Shown: piece after piece, positions 1 through 7,828 of the stretch
Position numbering within the stretch: the first letter of the stretch is position 1
Layout: every line of letters begins with the position of its first letter
Assembly (NCBI GenBank): GCA_031553505.1
Contig: JAVBLP010000005.1
Span: 1 to 64,000, forward strand
From: JAVBLP01 sp031553505
GTDB lineage: Bacteria; Elusimicrobiota; Endomicrobiia; Endomicrobiales; Endomicrobiaceae
DNA length: 64,000 bases
Reading direction: 5' to 3'
The notes under the pieces: model-generated
Told to the model about the DNA's origin: nothing
Databases searched by the model: none
The model's input: the letters and a program-made list of their open reading frames with translations, nothing else
Made by a program: the position numbers and the translations under genes

Positions 1-531
1 AGGGGTAACGCTCGAAATTTTTATTGAACTTGCCATATCGTTGAACCCGATATTTTTAAAGTTGGCGACATCCTCATAAATCTCGATTGATTTTCCCTGA
101 TAATTGCTGTGCTCGTATAATACTGCTTTCATGCCCGCAGGGACATTAATAGAAGATATGCTGTCGTTAATGCCGTGAGCCCTGAAATCAGGGATATCTC
201 CGGAAACAAAAAAAGGTCCTTTTTTATAGTCGGCATCAATCCACAATTGGACGCGCGGGATATCAGCAGGGGTAACGCTCGAAATTTTTATTGAACTTGC
301 CATATCGTTGAACCCGATATTTTTAAAGTTGGCGACATCCTCATAAATCTCGATTGATTTTCCCTGATAATTGCTGTGCTCGTACAATACCGCTTTCATA
401 CCCGCAGGGACATTGATGGAAGATATGTTGTCGTTAATGCCATAGTCCTTGAAGTTGGAAATGTTTTCGGAAACAAAAAAAGGTCCTTTTTTATAGTCGG
501 CGTCAATCCACAATTTGACGTGCGGAACGTC
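1..531 (-). repeat. Two near-identical 267-bp in-frame tandem repeats
   Basis: Bases 1-264 recur at 268-531 with a period of 267 bp (89 codons). The first 110 or so bases of each copy are identical and the rest differ at scattered, often synonymous positions. Each unit encodes one pair of crystallin motifs. Homology ends just past 531, where the N-terminal domain begins. The array may continue beyond base 1. This is direct sequence observation; recent duplication or gene conversion is inferred. Confidence 0.93.
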
Positions 532-1176
532 AATAGAGCCGCCGTGAAAAGTAATAAAGGTGCCTTCTTTGAATTTGTTATCATCAAAAAAAGGAATGTT
601 GCTGGCAATAAAATTCACGAATTTGGCGCCTGGTCCAAAAGATGTGTCAATTTTATTCAACTTGGATTCATTCCAGTTGTTATGGACATAATAAATGCTG
701 CCTTGGTATCCGACGACTGAAATATAATGATAGCCTTTATCGACTAAGGCTATTAAGGGAAATCCGGATTTAAGCATGTTAAGCACAAAATTTTTGTCAT
801 TGTGTTTGCCTTCGTGCCTTATAACCGTAATAACGCCATTGTAACCTTTGTCATTAAGTATTTTCTGAAGTTTTGACACCATTTCGTCGGGATAAGACCA
901 AATACTGTCAGTGCCCGGCAGAGAATGAGTCGGTATATATTTTTTAAGTTCATCTTGTGTCATAAAAATATCAAAATATCTTAATACGTTCTGGGCGGAT
1001 TTTATACCGCACCCCTTATAAGAAGTTTCTGAGGCTTCGACTGGAAAAGATATATTGTTGTCAAAATCAGACAGGCTTTTATAGAGACGTGAATCTGTTC
1101 CGTTTCTATAAATGAACCGTTCAATCGTTGAATTACCCTTTTTGAATGTAAGCCTGGATAAAAATTTTCTGTCCAT
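1..1176 (-). CDS. C39-like cysteine peptidase domain with tandem beta/gamma-crystallin repeats (3' end beyond window)
   Basis: The frame is open from an ATG at 1176 to base 1 with no stop, so 392 residues are seen and the C-terminus is missing. An AGGGGG ribosome site lies 5 bases before the ATG. The N-terminal part has a papain/C39-like layout: Cys56 in KGCGIKSAQN, His150 in GYHYISVVG and Asn166/167 as the likely third residue. From about residue 214 follow beta/gamma-crystallin motifs carrying the calcium signature (N/D)(N/D)xx(S/T)S, seen as NDNISS, NDMASS and NDSISS. No signal peptide is visible, so its location is uncertain. The crystallin part is duplicated almost exactly at DNA level. 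Peptidase activity is inferred from the residue pattern; the crystallin assignment is strong. Confidence 0.85.
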   Translation of the reverse strand, partial: MDRKFLSRLTFKKGNSTIERFIYRNGTDSRLYKSLSDFDNNISFPVEASETSYKGCGIKSAQNVLRYFDIFMTQDELKKYIPTHSLPGTDSIWSYPDEMVSKLQKILNDKGYNGVITVIRHEGKHNDKNFVLNMLKSGFPLIALVDKGYHYISVVGYQGSIYYVHNNWNESKLNKIDTSFGPGAKFVNFIASNIPFFDDNKFKEGTFITFHGGSIDVPHVKLWIDADYKKGPFFVSENISNFKDYGINDNISSINVPAGMKAVLYEHSNYQGKSIEIYEDVANFKNIGFNDMASSIKISSVTPADIPRVQLWIDADYKKGPFFVSGDIPDFRAHGINDSISSINVPAGMKAVLYEHSNYQGKSIEIYEDVANFKNIGFNDMASSIKISSVTP

Positions 1177-1828
1177 AATGCCCCCTTTTTTTTAACGGCT
1201 AATAGTAAATCTCTTCATGGCGTTCAGAGTGCCGCCTGATGCGTTACCCCGGGCTTATTTCAGGGTCTGTTGTTAAAACCGGGTAATAATTAACAAGTAG
1301 CAACGATGAGATTCATAAAAACTGTGCTTTCAGACGGCTTTTGCATAGGGTTGCTTTTTTACTTTTTTCGATTTATAATTTTCTACGCTTACATTTTGTA
1401 TTATTTATAATGAAAATGCAATGCAAAAGTACTTTCTTTTTAAGTTTATGCAGTTCATCTTTTTGTCTTTAGCATTTTCTAAAAAATAAAATAGGATTGC
1501 CGCGTTATAACTTATTAAAAAGTATATCATCAGGACAAATTGGATTATGATTTATAGAAGGCTAACTTAATATGGTTCCGTTTCTCAACGCTGCTTTCCG
1601 GTAAATTTTATTTTTTATTTGCTATTTCTCAAAGCTTATCAATGGCTTCGGATATTTGCTGAAATTCAGGGATATCATTTGTTTTATTTAGCCGAATTAT
1701 ATATGGCAAGGTCAGTTTGTGAATAAAAACAATCTGAAAAATCAGCTTGTTTTTTGTTTTGGATATATGGTAGAATTTTTTACATTTTTAAAAACACTTA
1801 CAAATTTATTCTTATCCGGGAAAATATT
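1177..1828. other. AT-rich intergenic region without a recognisable gene
   Basis: About 650 bases separate the divergent crystallin-repeat gene and nagB. No convincing reading frame, RNA gene or terminator is seen; open frames here are short and lack a ribosome site. The part next to 1176 must carry the promoter of the minus-strand gene and the right end that of nagB, but no clear -35/-10 pair stands out. Confidence 0.6.
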
Positions 1829-2539
1829 ATGCAGATACACATTTACAAAGAAGAATCCCAAATCGGAAAAGCCGCGGCTTTGCTTGTCGCTGCCGAAGTC
1901 ATTAGAAATCCAAATTGTGTTTTAGGGCTTGCAACGGGTTCTACGCCGTTGTCAGCGTATAATTCTCTTGTAGAGCTTAATAAACAGGGCATTATAGATT
2001 TTACCTCTGTCCGCACGTTTAATTTGGACGAATACGTCGGAATCGGCCGCTCACACGAGCAGAGTTACTACAAATTCATGTTTGATAATCTTTTTTATAA
2101 AATCAATATAAAGCCCGAAAACGTGAAAATTCCAAATCCTGAAGAAAGCTGCGCGTTATATGATGAGGCGATTGATGCCGCAGGCGGGATTGATTTACAA
2201 ATTCTTGGTATAGGCAATAACGGCCATATCGCTTTTAATGAACCTTGCGGTATTTTTTCCGAAGGAACGCATATTGTTAATCTTACGGAAAGCACGATAG
2301 AAGCAAATAAAAGGTTTTTTAACAGCATTGAAGAGGTGCCGAAAAAAGCCATTACCATGGGCGTCGGTTCGATTATGAAAGCAAAAGAAATTATCCTTAT
2401 CGCTATAGGCAAGTCAAAAGCGGAAGCGGTTAGGAGTATGATTAACGGCAAAATTAATCCTATGTGCCCTGCGTCTGTTTTACAGCGCCATCCTAACGTA
2501 ACGGTACTGCTTGATACGCAAGCAGCGGCGCTGCTTTAG
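1829..2539 (+). CDS. nagB: Glucosamine-6-phosphate deaminase
   Basis: NagB converts glucosamine 6-phosphate to fructose 6-phosphate and ammonia, feeding amino sugars into glycolysis in the cytosol. The 236-residue protein has the family signatures RTFNLDEYVG (acid/base Asp) and GIGNNGHIAFNEPC (His and Glu of the active site). The NNGH form in place of the enterobacterial NDGH resembles the short Gram-positive type, as does the length. The frame is open further upstream to 1754, but MQIHIYKEES at 1829 matches the usual NagB start. It stands alone, with no nagA or transporter nearby. Amino-sugar use fits the sulfatases farther right. Confidence 0.93.
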   Translation: MQIHIYKEESQIGKAAALLVAAEVIRNPNCVLGLATGSTPLSAYNSLVELNKQGIIDFTSVRTFNLDEYVGIGRSHEQSYYKFMFDNLFYKINIKPENVKIPNPEESCALYDEAIDAAGGIDLQILGIGNNGHIAFNEPCGIFSEGTHIVNLTESTIEANKRFFNSIEEVPKKAITMGVGSIMKAKEIILIAIGKSKAEAVRSMINGKINPMCPASVLQRHPNVTVLLDTQAAALL

Positions 2540-2642
2540 ATCAAAGTTTGTAATATCATATGATTTTTTAGACTGTTTTTTTCTTTTTACAAAACCGGTT
2601 GATTTTTATATACTTGGGCTGTTAGTATGAAAGGAGAGGTTT

Positions 2643-2999
2643 GTGCTGCGGATAAAGAGAGCATATGAAGCGCCTTCAAAAGATGACGGATACAGAATAC
2701 TTGTCGATAAGCTCTGGCCCAGGGGAATGAACAAGGAAAAAGAACATTTATATTCATGGGCAAAAGAAATTACGCCTTCTGCGGAGCTCCGGCAGTCATT
2801 CGGGCATAAAAAAGAAAAGTTTACATGGTTTAAAAAAGAATATATCAAAGAATTGGACAATAATCCCGCCGCCCGCGATTTTATCTCTGAAATAAAGAGT
2901 TTGTTGTCAAAGAAAAACGTCACGCTTATATACGCCGCTAAAGACCCGAAAATAAATCATGCCGTCATATTAAAGGAATACATAGAAAAAAAGATGTAA
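2643..2999 (+). CDS. DUF488 family protein (YeaO-like)
   Basis: The 118-residue protein has the DUF488 hallmark VDKLWPRGMNKE near residues 20-31 and the conserved pattern AELRQSFGHK-x4-F-x2-F-x3-Y. The biochemical role of the family is unknown. Translation starts at GTG 2643, set by an AGGAGAGG ribosome site a few bases upstream. It is followed after 26 bases by another small gene with a strong ribosome site, so the two may share a transcript. The family assignment is firm. Confidence 0.85.
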   Translation: MLRIKRAYEAPSKDDGYRILVDKLWPRGMNKEKEHLYSWAKEITPSAELRQSFGHKKEKFTWFKKEYIKELDNNPAARDFISEIKSLLSKKNVTLIYAAKDPKINHAVILKEYIEKKM

Positions 3000-3025
3000 A
3001 CTATATCAAGGCAAAGGAGGAGTGT

Positions 3026-3247
3026 ATGGGTTATAAAAAATTAAGGGATATGTTAAGCCCCGAGGAAATTGAAAAAGTCGCAGGCAAAATCTACACTTTT
3101 GAAAATTATATTGAAAACAATATCGATGATTTTAACGCTGATGACCAGGCGGCTTTGGGCGATGACGGACTTTGGGATATACACGGCGAAGATTATTTGG
3201 AGTTTTGCAAGGAACACGGGTACCAGCCTGACAGGTATGAAGTTTAA
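3026..3247 (+). CDS. Small acidic protein of unknown function
   Basis: This 73-residue protein has no recognised family. It is soluble, rich in Asp and Glu (for example ENNIDDFNADDQAALGDDG) and has no signal peptide or cysteine pair. A strong AAGGAGGAG ribosome site seven bases before the ATG and codon use like the neighbours support it as a real gene. It follows the DUF488 gene by 26 bases and is probably co-transcribed. Confidence 0.7.
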   Translation: MGYKKLRDMLSPEEIEKVAGKIYTFENYIENNIDDFNADDQAALGDDGLWDIHGEDYLEFCKEHGYQPDRYEV

Positions 3248-3327
3248 GTTGTGCTTTAAATACATCATGAAACTGCTTGTGTTTTGTCGGTAAAGCTTGC
3301 CTTTAAATTAAACATAAGGAGCGCATA

Positions 3328-4797
3328 ATGAAGAAGATTGTTTTTGCAGTATTGCCTTTTTTGGTTTTTGCGGCATGTTCCGTAAAACAGCAGAATGTAC
3401 AAAGCCAGACGAAAGAGTATGTTTCAGATTATAAATTTGCAGATGGTTATCCTTCGGATGAATCGGCCCAAAAAGCTTACGATGACGCGGATTTAAACCG
3501 CGCGATACAGGTTTATAAGTTTTTCTATCCTACAGTTTCAGGCCAGTCAATAATTAACGGAAATAAAGCCATAGGAGTTATTCCAAATAAAAAATTCGGT
3601 ATTTTAGACGCAAAACCCAGACACGTGGGTTTCACGCTTAATTCCGATACTCCTTATGCTCCGGTAGCTCTTGATTTGGCTGCGGGGCCTTATGTGGTGG
3701 AACTTCCGGCAGGCCCGCTTATAGTCGTTTCAATGGATGTTAACCAGCGCTGGGTGGCCGATATGGGCATCCCCGGGCCTGATGCCGGAAAGGGCGGAAA
3801 GCATCTTATTTTACCGCCGGATTATAAGGGGAATATCCCTAAAGGGTATCATGCGTGGAAAACAACATCAAACAATCTTATAGTAGGCGTGCGTTCTTTG
3901 CCTGTAGGGGGGGATGTTAAAGCCGCTTTTGAGCTTATAAAAAAGATAAAAATATATCCTTTAAATAGTCCGGAGGCATGGAAAGAGATAGAGTGGCCGG
4001 ATTTAACCCTTGTTGCGCAGGATACAACTCCTTTAACATACGAAAAGACTTTTAAATTTTGGGAAGTATTGAATGAATCGATCCAGATAGAGCCGCCTTT
4101 TGAACAATACCGCCCTTATTACGGCGACCTTGCAGTGCTTGGTATAGCCAAAGGAAAACCGTTTAACCCTGACGCCAGAATGAAAAATATTCTTGAAAAA
4201 GCGGCAGTAATTGCAAATGAACAGATGCGCGTGCAATCGTTTGCCGACCGCAGGCCGGACGCTGTTGTCTGGCAGGACCGTCAGTGGCAATGGGTAGGAT
4301 TGCGTTATGAAAACGGAAATTTTGAAACGCCCGCATATACGGATTTAGATGCGAGGGAGGTATGGTTTTATCAGGCTATAGGCGCTTCTCCTGCAATGTT
4401 CCGCAGGCAGGCCGGTTCCGGTTCGCTTTACTGGCTGGGGATAAAGGATAAAGACGGCAAATATTTAGACGGCGCAAAAACATATAAACTTGTTATTCCG
4501 CAGCCTGTGCCTTGCAAATTGTTTTGGTCCGCGACGGTGTATGATACTGATACGCGCAGCCAGATTGCCACTGACCAGGGATATGCCGCCTTGCGTTCAT
4601 TATTTGAATTGAAAGATATGTCTGCCGATAATTCCGCAGAGCTTTATTTCGGGCCTGAAGCTCCGGAAGGAAAAGAAAAGCAGTGGATAAAAACAATTCC
4701 CGGCAAAGGATGGTTTATGTATATAAGGCTTTATGGCCCTGAAGCCGCCGCTTTTGACGGAAGCTGGAAACCCGGAGATTTTGAAGAAGTGAAATAA
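3328..4797 (+). CDS. DUF1254/DUF1214 domain lipoprotein
   Basis: The 489-residue protein starts with a lipoprotein signal (FLVFAACS, lipid Cys at residue 17). The DUF1254 domain follows, with NRAIQVYKFFYP and later VALDLAAGPYVVELP and VDVNQRW-like segments, and the C-terminal third is DUF1214 (TYKLVIPQPVPCKLFWSATVY split over two strands, then GWFMYIRLYGPE near the end). The function of these fused domains is not established. A second, shorter paralogue lies at 38760-40136. An AAGGAG ribosome site precedes the ATG and a strong shared terminator follows the stop. Confidence 0.87.
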   Translation: MKKIVFAVLPFLVFAACSVKQQNVQSQTKEYVSDYKFADGYPSDESAQKAYDDADLNRAIQVYKFFYPTVSGQSIINGNKAIGVIPNKKFGILDAKPRHVGFTLNSDTPYAPVALDLAAGPYVVELPAGPLIVVSMDVNQRWVADMGIPGPDAGKGGKHLILPPDYKGNIPKGYHAWKTTSNNLIVGVRSLPVGGDVKAAFELIKKIKIYPLNSPEAWKEIEWPDLTLVAQDTTPLTYEKTFKFWEVLNESIQIEPPFEQYRPYYGDLAVLGIAKGKPFNPDARMKNILEKAAVIANEQMRVQSFADRRPDAVVWQDRQWQWVGLRYENGNFETPAYTDLDAREVWFYQAIGASPAMFRRQAGSGSLYWLGIKDKDGKYLDGAKTYKLVIPQPVPCKLFWSATVYDTDTRSQIATDQGYAALRSLFELKDMSADNSAELYFGPEAPEGKEKQWIKTIPGKGWFMYIRLYGPEAAAFDGSWKPGDFEEVK

Positions 4798-4813
4798 TCG
4801 CACATTACATATA

Positions 4814-4854
4814 AAATGCGGCGGCATTAAATTATTTTGAATGCCGCCGCATTT
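4814..4854. terminator. Bidirectional hairpin terminator
   Basis: A perfect 15-bp stem (4814-4828 with 4840-4854) with GC-rich core GCGGCGGC and an 11-base loop is flanked by A and T runs on both sides. It lies between two convergent genes, the DUF1254 lipoprotein and merR, and can serve both. Confidence 0.93.
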
Positions 4855-4877
4855 ATTTAAGTTAGGTTGATTCAATT

Positions 4878-5336
4878 TTACTGTTTTTTCTTGTTTTTGC
4901 TGTTTCCGCAGTTTTTTACCCAGCCTACTTTAATGTCTTTGCAGCATTTGCTGCCTTTATTTGCGGCTTCGATGCCTTTGGACAGAGCGGTTTCATAGTA
5001 CCAGATTTTATAATCTATTTTTTCCATGTATTTGTTTAAAACCGTAATTTGATCCTCAACTTTTTTCTTCTGGATAAGAAATAAATTTAAGCGTTTTTTA
5101 AAGGTTTTATTGCCTTCCATGCACAAATCAATAAAATTCTTAATTTCCTTTACGGGCATTCCGGTTTCTTTTAAGCAGTTAATAACGGCAAGCCACTCCA
5201 AATCCTTTTCTTGAAACAGGCGTATTCCCGAATCTGAGCGGTCTATAAAAGGCAAGAGTCCTTCTTTATCGTAATAACGCAGCGTGTGCGCCGTCAGGCC
5301 CATTTTTTCGGCAATTTCGGATATCGTATAGTTCAT
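4878..5336 (-). CDS. MerR-family transcriptional regulator
   Basis: The 152-residue protein has the N-terminal MerR winged helix (YTISEIAEKMGLTAHTLRYY, residues 3-22), the KEGLLPF wing and a coiled dimerisation helix around residues 75-110. The C-terminal tail has Cys131, Cys132 and Cys143, which could bind metal or react with electrophiles; this is inference. It reads away from the DUF1893 lipoprotein, and the shared intergenic space carries a 19-bp-spacer promoter. The same promoter form occurs twice more upstream of the aldo/keto reductase and flavodoxin genes, so this is the natural candidate regulator of the whole island. Confidence 0.92.
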   Translation of the reverse strand: MNYTISEIAEKMGLTAHTLRYYDKEGLLPFIDRSDSGIRLFQEKDLEWLAVINCLKETGMPVKEIKNFIDLCMEGNKTFKKRLNLFLIQKKKVEDQITVLNKYMEKIDYKIWYYETALSKGIEAANKGSKCCKDIKVGWVKNCGNSKNKKKQ

Positions 5337-5377
5337 AATAAATCTCCTTATCGTTTTTTTTATTGTAAAATAAAACT

Positions 5378-5408
5378 TGACTTCGAGTCAACTCTAAATG
5401 ATATAAAA
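5378..5408 (+). promoter_or_regulatory. MerR-type promoter with 19-bp spacer, upstream of DUF1893 lipoprotein
   Basis: TTGACT at 5378-5383 and TATAAA at 5403-5408 are 19 bp apart, longer than the normal 17 and typical of MerR-activated promoters. The spacer holds the dyad GAGT-CA-ACTC (5386-5395), the expected regulator site. It also overlaps the merR upstream region, so self-regulation is possible. Two further sites at 9639-9669 and 9697-9727 share spacing and sequence. Confidence 0.85.
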
Positions 5409-5426
5409 TAATAAAAAGGAGATTGA

Positions 5427-5915
5427 ATGAACAAGCAAATATTTTTATACCTATCAGCTTCATTTTTAGTTATTGCGTTAGCGGCATTTGGATGTTCAGC
5501 TAAAAAAAGCCAAATATCTTTAAATGATATAAAGGAACTTTCAAAAAACCATGCTTTGGTAGTTGCTTATGATGATGGCAGGGTGGAAACTTATGATGAT
5601 AACGGCATAAAACCTTTATTTAAACACTTGGAAAGCGGTAGCTTTAAAGACGCTTATGTATTTGATAAGGTGACCGGTAAAGCGTCAGCGTTAATATTGG
5701 CTTACGGCGGCGCGGCAAATCTTTATACGGGAGTACTTTCAAAAGAAGCTGTTCCGGTTCTGGATAAATACAATATTAACTATTCAGCTGACAATATAGC
5801 AGATTACATAGTAAACAGAGCAGGTGATGATAAATGCCCGATGGAAAAAACCGTTGCGGATGTAAATGATCCTGTGGAAGCGTATAAAGTACTAAAAGAG
5901 AAGTTTGGAAATTAA
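5427..5915 (+). CDS. DUF1893 (TM1506-like) domain lipoprotein
   Basis: The 162-residue protein begins with a lipoprotein signal (LAAFGCSA, Cys23). The rest matches DUF1893, a deaminase-like fold typified by TM1506: KHALVV-type start, GIKPLFKHLESG, DKVTGKASALILAYGG and the hallmark DKCPMEKTV. The biochemical role is unknown; CPMEK contains a Cys and Glu where deaminase relatives have catalytic or metal residues. An exported, lipidated form is unusual, since family members I know of are cytosolic. It is driven by the MerR-type promoter at 5378 and is probably part of that regulon. An AAGGAGATTGA ribosome site precedes the ATG. Confidence 0.85.
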   Translation: MNKQIFLYLSASFLVIALAAFGCSAKKSQISLNDIKELSKNHALVVAYDDGRVETYDDNGIKPLFKHLESGSFKDAYVFDKVTGKASALILAYGGAANLYTGVLSKEAVPVLDKYNINYSADNIADYIVNRAGDDKCPMEKTVADVNDPVEAYKVLKEKFGN

Positions 5916-5936
5916 ATTAAAATTGTAGGAGTATGG

Positions 5937-5966
5937 AAATCCGGGCTTATGCTTCAGCCCGGATTT
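5937..5966. terminator. Bidirectional terminator overlapping the tatC stop codon
   Basis: An 11-bp stem (5937-5947 with 5956-5966, core ATCCGGGCT) lies between convergent genes. It begins just after the DUF1893 gene and includes the last codons and stop of tatC on the other strand. T-rich sequence follows on the plus strand. Confidence 0.82.
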
Positions 5967-6696
5967 CTTCTTTTGCGGTTACAATTTCAGGTTTTTTAAC
6001 TCTGCGGGCAAATAAAAGCCCCATTTCAAACAGTAAATAAGTAGGGGCGGCAAGCATAAGCTGGCTTACAATGTCGGGAGGGGTGAGTATTGCCGCGATA
6101 ATCAAAACGCCTACAAAAACATACGATCTTTTTGATTTTATGCTGTCATAAGAGATTATTCCGGATTTGATTAGCGAATATGTAACAAGCGGAAACTGGA
6201 ACATTATCCCGAATACTATAGAGAGGTTTAGCGACAGCGTAATTACGTTCGATACACCGAAAACGGCGGTCATGTTCGGCGAAGAAAAGCTTACGCCAAA
6301 TTTTATTATAAGCGGTAATATCGTGAAAAAGCAAAAAACTACTCCGAAGCAAAACAACAAACTTGAAGATAACGCTATGGATTTAATAAATTTCTTTTCA
6401 TTGCTGTACAAAGCCGGCAGTATAAAGCCCCATATGTTTTTTACCAGATAAGGAAACGCAAGAATGATATCCAAAAACAGCGCAATTTTAAGCTGCAGTA
6501 TAAACACTTCCATCGGCGCGAAGTAATTTAGCGATATGGTTGAATCCGCTATGATGATTTTTGTGATAAAATCCAACGCTTTTGGCGCCGCCCAGAAACA
6601 CAAAGGAAGAAGTATGCCTATACAAATAAAGCAGCGTATAAGCATCTTCCTCAGTGCGTCCAAATGCCGGGATAAGCTTTCGTCTTTGTCTTGCAT
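5947..6696 (-). CDS. tatC: Sec-independent protein translocase TatC
   Basis: TatC is the receptor for twin-arginine signal peptides in the inner membrane. The 249-residue protein has the N-terminal SRHLDALRKML motif, six predicted membrane segments, the conserved NYFAPMEVF segment and TPPDIVSQ near residues 207-214. It starts 2 bases after tatA. No separate tatB is seen, so this is a minimal TatA-TatC pair. The operon upstream encodes an aldo/keto reductase with a twin-arginine signal, so substrate and translocase are co-expressed. Confidence 0.95.
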   Translation of the reverse strand: MQDKDESLSRHLDALRKMLIRCFICIGILLPLCFWAAPKALDFITKIIIADSTISLNYFAPMEVFILQLKIALFLDIILAFPYLVKNIWGFILPALYSNEKKFIKSIALSSSLLFCFGVVFCFFTILPLIIKFGVSFSSPNMTAVFGVSNVITLSLNLSIVFGIMFQFPLVTYSLIKSGIISYDSIKSKRSYVFVGVLIIAAILTPPDIVSQLMLAAPTYLLFEMGLLFARRVKKPEIVTAKEEIRAEA

Positions 6697-6698
6697 TG

Positions 6699-6896
6699 TT
6701 ATTTTTTGAGCTGTTTAACTTCTTCTTCCGCGGTTTCTTTCATTTCGTTTACTTCGTCTTCAATGCTTTCTTTGGCTTTTTTAAACTCGTGGGATGCTTT
6801 TCCAAAAGCTCTTGCGAGTTCAGGTATTTTTTTACCGCCGAACAAAATTACGATAGCCAGTACGATTAAAATAATTTCCGTGATTCCTAAAGACAT
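6699..6896 (-). CDS. tatA: Sec-independent protein translocase TatA
   Basis: The 65-residue protein has one N-terminal membrane helix, the FGGKKIPELARAFG amphipathic helix and a charged, Glu/Lys-rich tail, the standard TatA layout that forms the Tat pore. A GGAGG ribosome site precedes the ATG. It is separated by 143 bases, including a strong hairpin, from the ferredoxin gene upstream and by 2 bases from tatC. Confidence 0.95.
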   Translation of the reverse strand: MSLGITEIILIVLAIVILFGGKKIPELARAFGKASHEFKKAKESIEDEVNEMKETAEEEVKQLKK

Positions 6897-6940
6897 AATT
6901 GCCTCCGTTTTTACTTACAGGGTTTATAACCCTTATTTTG

Positions 6941-6966
6941 TCTGCGCAAACAAAGTTTCGCGCAGA
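6941..6966 (-). promoter_or_regulatory. Hairpin in the gap upstream of tatA
   Basis: TCTGCGC-AAAC and its complement pair over 11 bp with one bulged G and a 3-base loop. A second dyad, AGGGTTtATAACCCT, lies at 6919-6933. Neither is followed by a T run on the minus strand, so a simple terminator is unlikely. They could be an mRNA processing or attenuation element setting the level of tatA-tatC relative to the upstream genes. Confidence 0.5.
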
Positions 6967-7039
6967 AGCTGTACCAATATAAATTCCGCAACAAGCGCGG
7001 GATGGCAAAAGAAAGGATTTAAAACTTGCTTTTGTCATT

Positions 7040-7828
7040 TTATAACATTTTTTGCCTGTTAACAGCATAAATCTGTATATTTGCTTCGGGGTTTTTAGTT
7101 TTACATATCGCGCAGCCTATGCATTTTGAGGCTGAAAAAAACGGCTTCCCGTCGCCTTCCTGTACAAGCGCGCCTGTCGGGCAAGCGGCGGCGCCTTCAG
7201 GACATTTTATTTCCGGCGGCGCTATCATCGCGATTCTTGTCCTTTGTTTTTCTTCTAATGTAAGCTTTTTCAATGCGCCCGCAGGGCAAACGATGGCGCA
7301 GGCATTGCAGGTGTAGTCGCAAAAACCTTTGCTGTAATCTATGCTTACCGCGCCGTATTTGCGGTCGGTTTTTTTAATTATTTGCGTAGGGCAGATTTTT
7401 ACGCAAAGGTTGCAGTTCAGGCATTTGTTTGCAAAGCGCCCTTCGTTCATCGCGCCGGGGGGAAGGATTACATCTGTAAATTTTTCAGATATTACTTTTT
7501 TTATAACTGCGCCGGCTTTAGCAGCTGCGGCAAAAACGGCGATGGTTGATGCGGCAAGTATTAGCGTGCGCCTTTTCTGGCTGAAGGCAGCATCTTCTTT
7601 ATTTTCTGCAGGCGGCTTGCCGTATTTGACCGCCTTCACATTGCATACGTTAAGGCATTTTAAACACTTTACGCAGGTTTCGTTTATGACGGTCTTTTCT
7701 TTTGAATCTATACAGCCTGAAGGGCATATATTTTCGCATATCCCGCATGAAATACAGTTTTCTTTCTCCAAATATATTTTTTTGCGGAACTTTTGGATAT
7801 TAAACCGAGTACCGTGCCCACAGGGCAT
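7040..7828 (-). CDS. Polyferredoxin half of a NapH/NapG-like protein (joined by -1 frameshift to 7708-8322)
   Basis: This frame carries 4Fe-4S motifs in order: CISCGICENICPSGC, CVKCLKCLNVC, then a twin-arginine-like membrane segment (KRRTLILAASTIAVF), then CLNCNLCVKICP, CDYTCNACAIVCP and a further Cys-rich tail CIGCAICKTK, which resembles NapG/MauM ferredoxins. The first possible ATG, at 7828, has no ribosome site and sits inside the NapH frame. Homology to NapH-type proteins instead runs straight from the upstream frame into IYLEKENCISCG after the A7 run at 7777-7783. I therefore think this is the C-terminal part of a 427-residue fusion made by frameshifting, or a broken gene. Two ferredoxin pairs on either side of a membrane helix suggest electron transfer across the membrane. 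Confidence 0.75.
   Translation of the reverse strand: MPCGHGTRFNIQKFRKKIYLEKENCISCGICENICPSGCIDSKEKTVINETCVKCLKCLNVCNVKAVKYGKPPAENKEDAAFSQKRRTLILAASTIAVFAAAAKAGAVIKKVISEKFTDVILPPGAMNEGRFANKCLNCNLCVKICPTQIIKKTDRKYGAVSIDYSKGFCDYTCNACAIVCPAGALKKLTLEEKQRTRIAMIAPPEIKCPEGAAACPTGALVQEGDGKPFFSASKCIGCAICKTKNPEANIQIYAVNRQKML

Noticed and set aside
1..531. CRISPR or satellite array
   Set aside because: The 267-bp units are in frame, protein coding and have no spacers.
1177..1828. Possible small gene or RNA in the large spacer before nagB
   Set aside because: No ribosome site, codon bias or stable RNA fold could be seen by eye.
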